Shown here: one piece after another, positions 52,771 through 63,960 of the stretch
Numbering within the stretch: the stretch's first letter is position 1
How the letters are laid out: every line of letters begins with the position of its first letter
Source: Ambrosia x helenae
Lineage: Eukaryota; Streptophyta; Magnoliopsida; Asterales; Asteraceae
Assembly (NCBI GenBank): GCA_030844895.1
Contig: CM061231.1
Coordinates: 9,137,618 to 9,201,617, forward strand
Direction of reading: 5' to 3'
DNA: 64,000 nucleotides
Position numbers and translations under genes: made by a program
Notes under the pieces: model-generated
What the model saw: only the letters and a program-made list of their open reading frames with translations
Database searches by the model: none
Told to the model about the DNA's origin: nothing

Positions 52771-53593
52771 TTTAAAAAAAAGTTGGTATATTTATCTAAT
52801 TAGAAAATATTATTTTGATTAGGATAGATAGCTTGATGATCAAACAATATTTAGTATAAATAGGGGGTTTAGGAGTTATAAATTTTGCAGGTATGATTTT
52901 TTTTATAAAGTAAAAAGAAAATTGTTGTAATTACGTTTCTTACAAAAAGGGATTATGATCCAGTTGCTCCAACAATGGTTACCTAGTTTTTTTGTTGTGG
53001 ACTCACGGTTGAGAGAAAAACTTAAATCTAAAATTCTTGATGAACTAAACTAATACAGTACTCATGTTGTTTTCAGTTGCTACTTGCAAATTGCAATTCG
53101 TACTGCAGTGGGCTACAAAATGTGCTGTGCAAAATGCTAAAATTAAGTACCATTCCTTCTTTTTCTTTTTTCACATTCGGGCTTGGGCTAAACAGGCTTT
53201 AACAAAAGTTTTAGTAACAAATACCTTTACATGGACATAATATGTGTTTTTGTCCGTTCATTTAGATGAACAATTTTTTTCCGTATTCTTTTGTTTACTA
53301 AATAGTTGAACAAAAACTATGTTCACAAATAGTTTAATAAATCTTTGATTCGTTTACAGAACTAGTTGTGCAAGTTAATAAACTTACACATCCAAAGGAT
53401 GTCCAATGACAATTGCACCACCATTAACAGTTTGACATCGAGTTTATTATTATTTTCTAGGTAAATTTCAAAGCCTCTTTTGGCAATATACAAATATCAT
53501 TATGCAAATAACTACTATAATAATAAAAATAGAATCTAATGTTATGCAACCTCTTGCTTTCTACAGAAAACTTAAAAACTAAACAAATCAACT
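52771..53593. other. AT-rich spacer
   Basis: Nothing recognised; no frame with coding character. Confidence 0.5.
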
Positions 53594-53602
53594 ATTTTAA
53601 AT

Positions 53603-54707
53603 CGGGTATTAGATTATAATAATCTAAACTTTCACTCATTGGCTGATAATAATCCGTACTTTAAAAATTCCCAATAATAATCCCAATTTCGAACATTTGG
53701 CCTCTGGTAAACCTTTTTTAACTGAGCACTAACTGGGTTAGTTCAAGATGACGTGGCTGCTGAGGTGGCAACTAACGTGGACAAGATGCTGATGTGGCAG
53801 CTGACTTGGTATGCTGACTTGTTTTGTTTTTTTTTAATATCAAAGGATTTTTTTTAATTATAAAAGTGTGTTTTAAGGTTGATATCATTATCATCGATCA
53901 TGCCTCTTCATCTATAAACATCCATGTCTGGCTATAATCTTCATCTATCATCATCATCATCGACCATCATCTTCATATATCAACCATCATCTTCCTCCCA
54001 CATCTCCGATTCTTTTGGCGAACCCCTAACCCACCATTGCCGCCTCCGATCGTCATCAACCTTCATCCCATCCGCTCCTGTCGTACAACACTAATCTACA
54101 AACAAGGCTTCAGACCACCACCGTCTTCATCCGGTTGATCTTTCTCTCTCCTCCGTTACTTTCTCTCTTTAGCCCCCTTTTCTCTCTTTCGTCTCTAAAA
54201 GAAGCTGGTCGGACGACATGGGCCGTGGTTGGCCTTCATCTTCACCGGTCTCTCTTTTTCTTGATACTTTCTCTCTACAGTCCCTCTCTCTCCTCCGCTT
54301 TCTTTATCTTAACTTTTTTGTGAAGTGGGATGTGTGTGTGTGATTTAGGGGTTTAATTGATGATGGTGTGGTTTTTAGGGTTTGAAGGATTTGGGGGTTT
54401 AATTCAGATGATGGTGTGGTTTTTAGGGATTGAACAATTTGGGGTTTGATTCAGATGATGGTGTGGTCTTTTGTTTTTGATTTATAAAAATGGTATAATA
54501 ATATAACATGCCACGCTAGAATAATTTACCACGTCAGCATGCCAACTCATAGTCCACGTCATCACCCACTAACAGGGTTAGTGCTCAATTAAAAAAGGTT
54601 TACCAGATGCCAAATGTTCGAAAGTTAGGATTATTATTGGAATTTTCGAAGTACGGATTATTATCGACCAATGGTTGAAACTTTGGATTATTAAAATCCA
54701 ATACCCC
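53603..54707. mobile_element. Mutator-like element with long TIRs and 9-bp TSD
   Basis: 1,105 bp; begins CGGGTATTAGATT and its other end, reverse complemented, begins GGGGTATTGGATT. Inverted similarity of about 85 percent runs about 145 bp on each side. The 9-bp target duplication ATTTTAAAT is exact (53594-53602, 54708-54716). Inside each TIR lie TGACGTGG and ACGTGG words. The centre (53890-54350) is GC-richer, with TCATCATC and CTCTCT runs and no readable domain; it could be captured gene DNA. Confidence 0.92.
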
Positions 54708-54744
54708 ATTTTAAATTTATTTATTTTTTATTCCACTAAAGATA

Positions 54745-55640
54745 CTAGTGGGTTTACCCGCGCGTTGCAGCGGGATCCACAAATGGGTTGCAATACTACA
54801 TTATGATACTTAGGTTTTTGCCGCAAGTTACGCAAAAATAATAGAAATATGCACACTGTATTTTAACAAGTGTTCGTAGAAAGAAAAGAAAAGAAATGTG
54901 CACCGTCACTTACAACTGATTACAGTTCACCACAAAAACCATGTACTCATTATTGAACAAATCTTAATAAACCAAAGGTATGTTACTGTAACAGACCAAT
55001 ATGAACATAAACATCACTCTTGTGTAAGTTGTCCGGTCATTGCATATCTACATAACTGTGTATTGAAGACACCTTACTAAATGATAAAGTTCATTTATAC
55101 GACAAAAGCATGTAGTAATAATATGATATTGTATACACTATCATATGAAAATCACTGTCCATTTAGAAATTAAAAGTTGTGATTTGTAAGTTTGTAATAG
55201 AAAGAAATTACACCTATTTAACGAGCGTTTTATTATGTTTCCAACGAGTACCATAGTGCTATATAAAACAAAATATTTTTTTGTGGTTTGTTCATACAAG
55301 AAAAAAACACAATGTGTTCAGGTAACTCATTAATCATGTTACCAGCAAATAGGAATTTTATTTTCATCCAGAGCAGAATATGTTAAAACCACGCATTTCA
55401 AAAAAAAAGTACCACACCTTAAAGACCACTACCTCAATCACGCTCGGCAGTGGTTGCTTTTGGCTCTACTCCTCATCCAAACGTACATCTTTTTAATATG
55501 TATTTTTTTCTTATTCACATGATTAAAATTATTGTTTTCTCATATTGTAGTACATTAATTTCTATGCTACACCATAACACATATTTTAATACTTCATATT
55601 AGATTTGTCTCTCCCGTAAAGCTTCCAGGATATAATCTAG
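54745..55640. mobile_element. Helitron-like debris
   Basis: On the minus strand the left edge reads CCCGCTGCAACGCGCGGG, a 5-bp-stem hairpin, then TAAACCCA and CTAG followed by T, a plausible Helitron 3' end at 54745. The block 55200-55340 matches the Helitron at 35275-35836 but in plus orientation, so two elements may be joined here. No second end is firm. Confidence 0.45.
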
Positions 55641-56290
55641 TAAATTATATAAACAAAATTGAGAGTAGTAGAATCCAATTTTCTACTACTACCTCATTCC
55701 ACTTATTAAATACCCCGAAATATTAATTTGGAGGAAACACTGCCCTGAAAACTTTATTTTTCATTTAATTTTTATTTAGGTTTAGTGTGCAAGTTTTATT
55801 TCATTTAAATTTAAAAAAATACATTTATTAAAAAAATGAACACATGACGATAAGAGCATTAAATAAAAAACAATTAAAAAACTTATTTTTTATTTCAAAC
55901 CTATGAACATTAGTTTTACCAATTCTTACCACAATTCCTTTCTAAAATAATCCTATGAATTAGACATTTCTTAAACTAATCATCTATCTTTAATGACATA
56001 TTGGATGGAAGAAGATATTGTGTTGACAACGACTTGGATAAATGTCCAAAAAACAAGGAAACCAGGAAGGTCTTCCTACTGGAATACATTTTTAGTATAC
56101 ATTTTCTTTAGCTACTCGGTAATACTAACCACACTGATGATCAACTAAGCTCAGAGTTTACAGATCTCCGTAATAAGTGTTAAAGATTTCAGTTGCTCTT
56201 CAAAAGGACTATGGATGACGACCGTGACCTAGAGGAATAAGTAGCAACTGAAGTCACCCAAGTCGAGTACATACCCACATCCAAAGCTTT
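55641..56290. other. AT-rich spacer
   Basis: Nothing recognised. Confidence 0.5.
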
Positions 56291-56292
56291 GA

Positions 56293-56540
56293 TCATGTAT
56301 CGGCATGGAAAATTTTGAGTAAAGTTGTCGTATAATCATAGACATAGTTTAACTCTTCCACATTCCAATCTTCAGGATGCTGTGGATGATAAAACTCACA
56401 CGTTGGGGGATTTGTGGGCCGTGGGTTTGAAGGCGGTGACTTAGAAGGTGGACAGATTTCACTGCGACGGGATGATCGTGTATGGTATGTTGGTTCAACT
56501 GGAAACGGATAACCATCCCCATTAAGATAAAATGTGAAGA
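56293..56540 (-). other. Coding-like C-terminal exon, unrecognised
   Basis: A minus frame without a clear Met is open for about 80 codons to TGA at 56293-56295. Its translation has protein-like composition: 'FYLNGDGYPFPVEPTYHTRS', a Pro/Ser stretch, then 'CEFYHPQHPEDWNVEELNYV' and 'YDYTTTLLKIFHADT'. This contrasts with the overlapping 95-codon frame in another register, which looks random. It may be the last exon of a decayed gene or a transposon-borne ORF. I do not recognise a family. Confidence 0.35.
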
Positions 56541-56688
56541 AATTGAATGAAATTTAGAGAGTGTGAAATAGTAAGAAATGGTTAAAATAAAAGAAGGTAT
56601 GGAGAGAGAATCAAATTCATAAATGGAAATTACCATTGCTTTATACAGGTATCGGGTACCCGGAACCCACTACCTTAGACACTGGCGA

Positions 56689-57170
56689 CTAGACATGGAC
56701 AAAAGAAACCGGAAATCCGATTGGGAAAAAATCGGTTTTTGTTCAAACCGGTCAGAAACTGACCCAAAGGCTTGGTTTTGGTTAGGGTTGAGGTTTCGTA
56801 GGTTAGACAGGGTTGGAAACCGGTTTGAAAACCGGCTTATCAAAAAAACCAGATTAAAAACCGGTTGATGAAACACCCGAGAAAAAAACCGGTTTCAAAA
56901 CCGGATTACAAACCGCTTTTTTACCGTTAGAAAACGGTCATATGACCGTTAGGGGATGTTTATGGCCGTTTTTTGGTAGTTTTTTACCGACAATCATAGT
57001 ATAATACCCCTTCATGTTTAGGATCAATCACACCATAAAAAACACTCAAAAAAAATCTCTAATTTTGCATTCTTCATCTATTTTCTCACAAACACTCACC
57101 CTCTATTCTTTAAAAAAAATGGCATCTTCTCAACGTCAAACTCCTCAAAGCCGTCCAACGGGATGCTTCT
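56689..57170 (+). mobile_element. 5' end of a hAT-like element with AAACCGGTTT motifs, interrupted
   Basis: Starts TAGACATGGACAAAAG and carries about ten AACCGG/CCGGTTT words in the first 250 bp, some as the perfect palindrome AAACCGGTTT. A leader ('cacaaacactcaccctctat') leads to ATG at 57119 in an A-rich start context, opening 'MASSQRQTPQSRPTG'. After 17 codons the frame is cut at 57171 by the LTR. By analogy with the MITEs here this is the promoter end of a larger, possibly autonomous, hAT element; the transposase identity is an inference because only the first residues remain. Confidence 0.5.
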
Positions 57171-58112
57171 TGTGACATCAGTCACCCTCGACTTTCATCT
57201 AATTGACAATATTAGTCCTTCAAATATTTCCATTATAGTCCCTATAAGTTTCGTCGTTTCAAATGTTAATTTTAGAGCGAATTAAAATTTTATCATTTAC
57301 ATTTATTATGGACCGTGTCTAAGTTTTAATCAAATGCGTATGTTGAAACGTTTTTCGGAAGGGATATTATAATTTTCAAGTTTTAATAAAGTTTTAAAAA
57401 CACTTTAGGTTAAGTTAGTTAACTTGGTTAGTTTTTATAAAGGAAAAATTAAGTAGTTTATAATAAATCTAACCTAGTTGAATCATTAAGGGACCATTTT
57501 TGCCAATCTTTCAAACTTTCAAAACTGACTCTCCCACCTTTCCCACTCTCGTTTTTCCGGCCAGTTTCCGGCCAAACTCCGGCGAGAGTTCTAACATGTT
57601 TTTTAATGCTTGTTAACGCGCCCTTTTGAATGCCGAACGTTTCTCCACAATTAACCAACGCATTGCAATCATTTAATCGAGTTAATAACGAGCTTTAATC
57701 AAGTTTTAATCGGGTTATTTAGTGTAACCGATCGGTATTTTAAAACGAATTAAAACGGGTGTTTTACTCGACCATTATATAAAAAAATTGTCCCATTTTG
57801 TTTATGCACTTATACTCATTCGAAACCCACCAAAAACCACGACCAAATCAGTCTAGAAAACCTCAATTGACTATGCTTTTGTTCGGACCTTGAAGTCCCG
57901 TTTACGAGTCGTATTCACATTGTAAGTTTGATTCTTTTATGCCATTTCATTTAGTTAACCTTCCTCTTTAAAAGCCCTAAATAATCAGGTTCTTTCTGTT
58001 GGGAATTGTAAGCTTAGGGTTAGGGTTCTTAGTTGTTAGTTTGGGGAAGAAGAAGAAGATGATTTCTAAAAAAATGTTAAATGTTATAGTGTTTGGATAA
58101 AATTAACAAAGG

Positions 58113-58180
58113 TTGCATTTGGTGGAGTGGTTGTGGTTGTGTACAGAGTCCAAATGGACTCGGGTTCAAATCCTACTTCA
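58113..58180 (+). other. tRNA-like A and B boxes in the LTR, first copy
   Basis: A-box-like TGGTGGAGTGGTTG (58120-58133) and B-box-like CGGGTTCAAATCC (58161-58173) with tRNA-like spacing. No full cloverleaf or 3' acceptor pairing was found. The other LTR has such boxes at the same place with different flanking sequence. Confidence 0.4.
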
Positions 58181-58259
58181 CGTGGTTCCTTCCCATTTTT
58201 TTTGAACTCTTTCCTTTTCCTTTTCATTTTTGTTTACATAATATATATATATATATATA

Positions 58260-59149
58260 GGTTTAGGATCATGTGAAAAACTTAATTTGTGTGAGAAGTG
58301 TGAGAACCAATAACATGAAGGCATATTATATTACATAAAAGGGTAAGATTGTAAATTGGCTTGATAATCTTATTTTAGGAGATAATATCTCATTTAATTC
58401 GTGATTAATACCGAGCATTATTAGGGATTCTTGTTTTCACATCCTCTACATTATTTTACAGATTTTTTGTTAACATTCAACACAATTACAGATTTTTTGT
58501 TAACATTCAACACAATATCATTCATTCTCTGTATTATTCACGATCATATTGGTGTGTTTTATTCGAATCAATTCATATTAATGTGTTTTATATTTTTTTC
58601 AAAACTGTTCGTACTGTGTTTTAGTTTTTATATTAAGATACATATCATCGTTTTTTAATGTAGTATAGTGTTTGACGAAACAGCAGTGTTTTTTGTTTTT
58701 TGTGATTTTTACAGCAGTGTAGTATAGTGTTTTACGAAACAGCAGTGTTTTTATGTTTTTTGTGATTTTACAGCAGTGTAGTATAGTGTTTTACGATACA
58801 ACAGTGTAGTATAGTGTTTTACGATACAGCAGTGTAGTATAGTGTTTTACGATACAACAGTGTTTTTTCTTAGTCTTTTTTTGATCTGTAATTATTGATG
58901 AGAGAGAGGAGGAAAGGGAGAGAATCATAATAAATAGGAGGAGAGAGGTGAGAGATGAGTTTTTAATGATGCAATTAATTAGAGTGTGTATTTTACTATC
59001 TTACCCTTAATGGTATAATCAAATAATAAAATTATAATATTAATTACAAAAATGACATCCAATTAATCCACACCATAGATTAAGATGATCTAATGGTCCA
59101 AAACACTTCTTAACCTTCTCACACAAAACACACTTTGCACAGGATCTCG

Positions 59150-59153
<4 letters not shown>
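58260..59153. mobile_element. (TA)n-bounded MITE inside the LTR, with minisatellite
   Basis: Lies between (TA)n tracts (58241-58259 and 59154-59198) and is absent from the other LTR copy. Ends GGTTTAGGATCATGTG and, reverse complemented, GGGTCGAGATCCTGTG, both then with TTGTGTGAGAAG. Inside, 58436-58515 is a 37-bp tandem duplication and 58660-58870 a minisatellite of 'cagtgtagtatagtgtttta' units (about six). Non-coding. Confidence 0.7.
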
Positions 59154-59203
<50 letters not shown>

Positions 59204-60827
59204 TATTCATAATAAATCCAATTTTTACCCAAAATTATGAAAATTTAGATATAGCTTCTTGACACCATAAAGAAAATTTCCACACTTTTATTTTCTGGAA
59301 AATGTCTTATTTTTATATTTTTATTGATTTAATTTGTTTTAATCATATTTAATTGATTAAAATTTTTTATTTTTAATGATTTTAATCTCAAACTTTTTGG
59401 GAAATTATTTCTCATCATCATGAACTGAAATAAGAATTATTGGTTCAGAAAACACTTATTTTTATTGACTTTCCTATTTTTAATCATTTAAATATGATTT
59501 AAATTCATTAAATCAGTTTTAAATACAAATAAATTGATAAAAAATATGAAAAAATTATTTTAATCATTTTTCATCAGACTTTATTTATTTCTCACAAAAA
59601 TATTATTTTTGGATCATATCTTGTATTTTTGGAATTATTTATGTTTAATTAGACATAATTAATCATTTATTTATTTGTACCATTTAACATCTATTTTATA
59701 AATACTTTTCTCATAAAATAGAAATAATCTTATGTTTGAAAGTCTTTATTATCATTTGTGGACCATTGTGTAACTCATAATTAATTATTTCAACATTTGT
59801 GATTATTGTATTTATTTACAATAATTTAGTTAAAGTAATTAACTAAATTAATTTGTCTTAATTATTCAAAACATATTTTATCTAAATATTCAATTGGTAC
59901 TAATTATATTACCTACACCATATTTACAAACTTTGGTATATTATTTTGTGATATACAACTTTTATATTAATTCGACTTATCATAAAAACTCCAATTCCCC
60001 AAATCGACTTAGCAAACCCAAATGCCTTAGAACCCTAGATACCTTAGACTTTTTAGACATTTCCTTATTAGTATTCATATACATTATAGGCTGAATTCCT
60101 CAGAATTCCCACTACTTAGCTTACGACTGCTTAAGTTGGATTTTGATCGCTTTCGCAAACTGTGAGTATATCTTTCCCCTTTTTCATTGTACTTTTGGGG
60201 CTACTCATGTACTTATATCAAGTTTCTATTTCCTTTTACTTAAATAGCAATTCTCATGTGTGTTTGCTTGTGTTAATTTGTGTGTCTATGACTTGTCAAA
60301 ATCATTAACCTTTGAGGGTCTGGCATTTCAATGAATAGTACTATGGTATATACCCCTTGTGACTCTGTTGAGAGACCTTGGTCATTGTCTTGTGATTCAT
60401 ATTACTCAAAAATGTTTTGATTCTTGATTCTTGATACTTTATTCTTAGGGTTGATTTTGAACGGATATTACTTATTACATAATTGTAGACAGTATAACAC
60501 GTGAATTGCGAAACTCTTTTCCTACTATATGTATTCAAACAGGGTATGCTCACCAATACATTTTTGTATTGACATATACTATTTTCGTACATGTTTCAGG
60601 TTATTTATGAGATGACTTTTAAGCTTTTGGAATTTTTACTTAGATTTTGGATTCAATGTATTTCAGTTTTAGTTGTCTCTTTAGAATTATTGTATCTTGT
60701 ATTTTTCTTTCAATGTAATAAACTATTTAATCAATATATCAAAATTTACACTTTTAGTCCATGAGCTATTGAACAATCGTCACTACGTGACACCTCGATG
60801 TTTCCTCCATCGGTTGGGGTGTTACAG

Positions 60828-60843
60828 ATTGGTATCAAAGCCA
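60828..60843 (+). promoter_or_regulatory. Primer binding site, first copy
   Basis: ATTGGTATCAAAGCCA directly follows the LTR end; it differs from initiator tRNA-Met complementarity by one base (A for G in AGAG), so it may be damaged. Confidence 0.85.
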
Positions 60844-61221
60844 TGGTTATAGGGAATTAGGTTATTAGAATGCCTTTTAGCCTAGTCTATAACTAAGCTT
60901 ACATTCACGAGTCCTCTCGTGTATATTTCTCTTTATTCTTATATTTTGTTTTATGATATTTTCGTTATGATTCTTTCTCGTTATTTTTTTTCGGTGTTTT
61001 GTTTAAAGAAGAACACACTCGTATTTCACAAACGAAACGATATTACCAAGTTAGGAGTGACATCCATACCTTGGTGATTAGTTTCACTCATTTATATGTT
61101 ATTTATCTTAGGAATATATCTTTGAGATAGGAGTGACATCCACACCTCAAAGAGTATTACCTTAAAAAAAGAAACTTAACCACTAAGCTGGGAGTGATAT
61201 CCTTAACTTAGTGATTGGTTC
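60844..61221 (+). other. Retrotransposon leader with GGAGTGACATCC repeats
   Basis: About 380 bp of internal sequence carry three copies of 'ggagtga.atcc' (61054, 61132, 61191), each beside a short inverted pair (for example 'ccaagttagg' and 'ccttggtgat'). It then meets the second LTR at 'tccgtcaccctcg' without the LTR's first ~10 bp. No gag begins here, so the internal region is truncated. Confidence 0.7.
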
Positions 61222-63942
61222 CGTCACCCTCGTCTTTCATCTAATTGACAATAATAGCCCTTCAAATATTTCTATTATAGTCCCTGTAAGTTTCGTCGTT
61301 TTCAAAATTAATTTTAGAGCAAACTAAATATTTATCATCTATATTTATCATGGACCGGGTATACGTTTTTTTTTATCAAATACGTATCTTAAAACGTCTA
61401 CGCAATGGATTTTATAAAAGTTTCAAGTTTTATAAAGTTTATGAAACGTTTTGGTTAAATTAGTTTAACTTGGTTAAGTTTATATAGGAAAAAGATAACA
61501 AATCATAATGAAAACTAACTAAGTTAACATGGAGAGACCAAATCTGCCAAAAGCCAAAACTTTTAAAAGTCTGTTCCTCCTTTCTTTTGTCCAGCTCAAT
61601 TTTCCGGCGACTCAGTTTCCGGCGACCGGAATTTTCTCCGGCGAGGCATTAAAACCAATTTTAAAGGCGTTTCAACGTTCGTTATCATTTCCCTAACGTT
61701 TCTTCATGATAAACTTAACTGGTCCACATTTAAATCATGTGTTATCCGAGGTTTAATCACAGTTTTAATTCAAGGTTAAAGCTTGTAACCGCCAGAATTT
61801 AAAGCCAAGTGAATGACTCGTTTCAGCTGAACCAATGTATATATCAATGATTGTATTCATGTTCTGCACTCTCACACATCATAAACCCACAAGCAAACCA
61901 CTCAAAACACGTCCAGAAACCTACCAAATCGTGGCAAAGAGTTCGGCCCTTGCTCTTCATTTTCAAGTATCTAATCGTTATTGTAAGTGGTTTATGTGTT
62001 TGCCGTTTTATTAGTTGATAATATTCGATCAAAAGCCCTCTTTCACAGAGTTCTTATCTAGTCTAAATCGTATTATTAATTTTGAGGGTTAGGGTTGGGG
62101 TTTGAAGCTTAATTGGAGAAGAAGAAGAAGAAGATAATGTTAGTATTATATAAATAACCTCTTATTTCTAACTTATTAACAAATACATGGTTTGGTCTAG
62201 TGGTGGAATCACTTGGGTTCTGAACCAATGGTCACGAGTTCTAGACCCACACACACCACCTTTTTCTGATTTGTTTTTTTTTTTTTACATTTCCTTTATG
62301 AATTTTTGATTTTAAATCAATTATAATCCAATTAAAATTATAATATTCATAATAAATCCATTTTTTGCTTCAAAAATTATAAAAATTTAGGAGTAGCTTC
62401 TTGACACCTCATAGAAAATTATCCCACTTTTATTTTCTGAAAATGTTTTATTTTTATATTTTTATTGAATTAAATTGTTTTAATCATATTTAGTTGATTA
62501 AAAATTCATTTTTAATGATTTTAATCTCAAACTTTTAGGATAATTATTTCTAAGCATTCTAATCTGAAATAAAAATTATTGGTTAAGAAAACATTTATTT
62601 TCATTGATTTTCCTATTTTAAATCATTTAAACATGATTTAATCTCATTAAATCAGTTTTAAATATAATTAAGTTTATAAAAATTATGGGAAAATTATTTT
62701 CAATAATTTGCATCAGGAAGCATCCATTTTCTATAAAAATAGCATTTATGGATCATGTCTTGTATTTTTAATCTTATTTATGTTTAATGAGACATAATTA
62801 ATATTTATTTATCTATACTAATTAACATCTGTTATATAAATATTTTTCTTATAAAATAGAAATATTTTTATGTTGGAAAGTCTTAGGTATTATTTGTTGG
62901 ATCATTGTGTAACTCATAATCAATTATTTATACATTTAAAATTATTGTATTTATTTACAATAATTAGTTAAAGTAATTAACTACATTATTTTGTCTTAAT
63001 TATTCAAACATAAGTTTTACCTAAATATTTAATTGGTAATAATTATTTACCTAAACCGTATTTACAAACTTTTGTATGTTATTATACAACTTTTACATTA
63101 ACGCGATTTATCATAAAAACTCTAATTCCCCAATTCGACTTAGCAAACCCTAATGCCTTAGACCCTAGTTACCTTAGACTTTTTAGACACTTCCTTATTA
63201 GTATTCTCACACATTATAGGTTGAATTCCTCGGAATTCCCATTACTTAGCTCACGACCGCTTAAGTTGGATTTTGATCGCTTTCGCAAACTGTGAGTATA
63301 TCTTTCCCCTTTTTCATATTTTACACTTTTGGGGTGACTCATGTACGCTTATTACTTCACTCACTTAATCATGTTTTATCATATATTCACAATCGCAATT
63401 CTTGTATGTGTTTTACTTGTTGATTCGCTGATAGTGTGTACTTATGACCTTAATCATTAACCGCTGGGCGGCCTAGCATAGCAATAAATAGTACTTGATT
63501 ATTGTTATGTGTGAACGATTATTCATCGCTTACTATGAGCGAATACTATATATATGTGACTCTTGATTCTATGAATAAAGGTTTGATTTTGGGTAGCATT
63601 TATACATAGCTTGAACACTAAATTGTAGACAGTATAACACGTGAATTGTGAAACTCTTTTTCTACTATATGTATTCAAACAGGGTATGCTCACCAATACA
63701 TTTTTGTATTGATAAATTATTTTCGTACATGTTTCAGGTTGTCCTGATATCACTTTTAAGCTTTTGGAGTTTAGACTTAGATTTGAGATTTACTGTATTT
63801 TCAGTCGTTGTATTTTTTATCTCATTTCAATGTAATAAAATATTTAATCAATGTATTCAGAGTTACACTTTAGTACCATGAGCTATTGAACAATCGTCAC
63901 TACGTGACACCTCGATGTTTCCGCCATCGCTTGGGGTGTTAC
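61222..63942 (+). mobile_element. LTR of the plus-strand retrotransposon (second copy)
   Basis: About 2.72 kb, homologous to 57171-60826 without the MITE. It starts within the LTR at 'gtcaccctcg' and ends 'ttggggtgttac' before a second primer site. It differs from the first copy by many substitutions and small indels, so the two did not arise from one recent insertion. The 62-codon minus frame inside it is not a gene. Confidence 0.82.
62191..62248 (+). other. tRNA-like A and B boxes in the LTR, second copy
   Basis: A-box-like TTTGGTCTAGTGG (62191-62203) and B-box-like GAGTTCTAGACCC (62236-62248), at the place homologous to 58113-58180. Confidence 0.4.
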
Positions 63943-63944
63943 GG

Positions 63945-63960
63945 ATTGGTATCAGAGCCA
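63945..63960 (+). promoter_or_regulatory. Primer binding site, second copy
   Basis: ATTGGTATCAGAGCCA, a full match to the initiator tRNA-Met complement, follows the second LTR. The leader continues to the end of the window with the same text as after the first copy. Confidence 0.92.

Larger units (their letters stand above)
57171..60826 (+). mobile_element. LTR of a plus-strand retrotransposon (first copy)
   Basis: Starts TGTGACATCAGTCACC and ends GGGGTGTTACA, followed by a primer site. Length 3,656 bp including a MITE (58260-59153), so about 2.7 kb originally. It is homologous throughout to 61222-63942: shared blocks include 'tttcatctaattgacaat', 'gtgagtatatctttcccc', 'caatacatttttgtattg' and 'cactacgtgacacctcgatg'. 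No protein is encoded. Lineage (probably Ty3) is not shown by the sequence. Confidence 0.85.

Noticed and set aside
57458..57658. 66-codon minus frame
   Set aside because: It lies within the LTR on its antisense strand and is not conserved in the other LTR copy.
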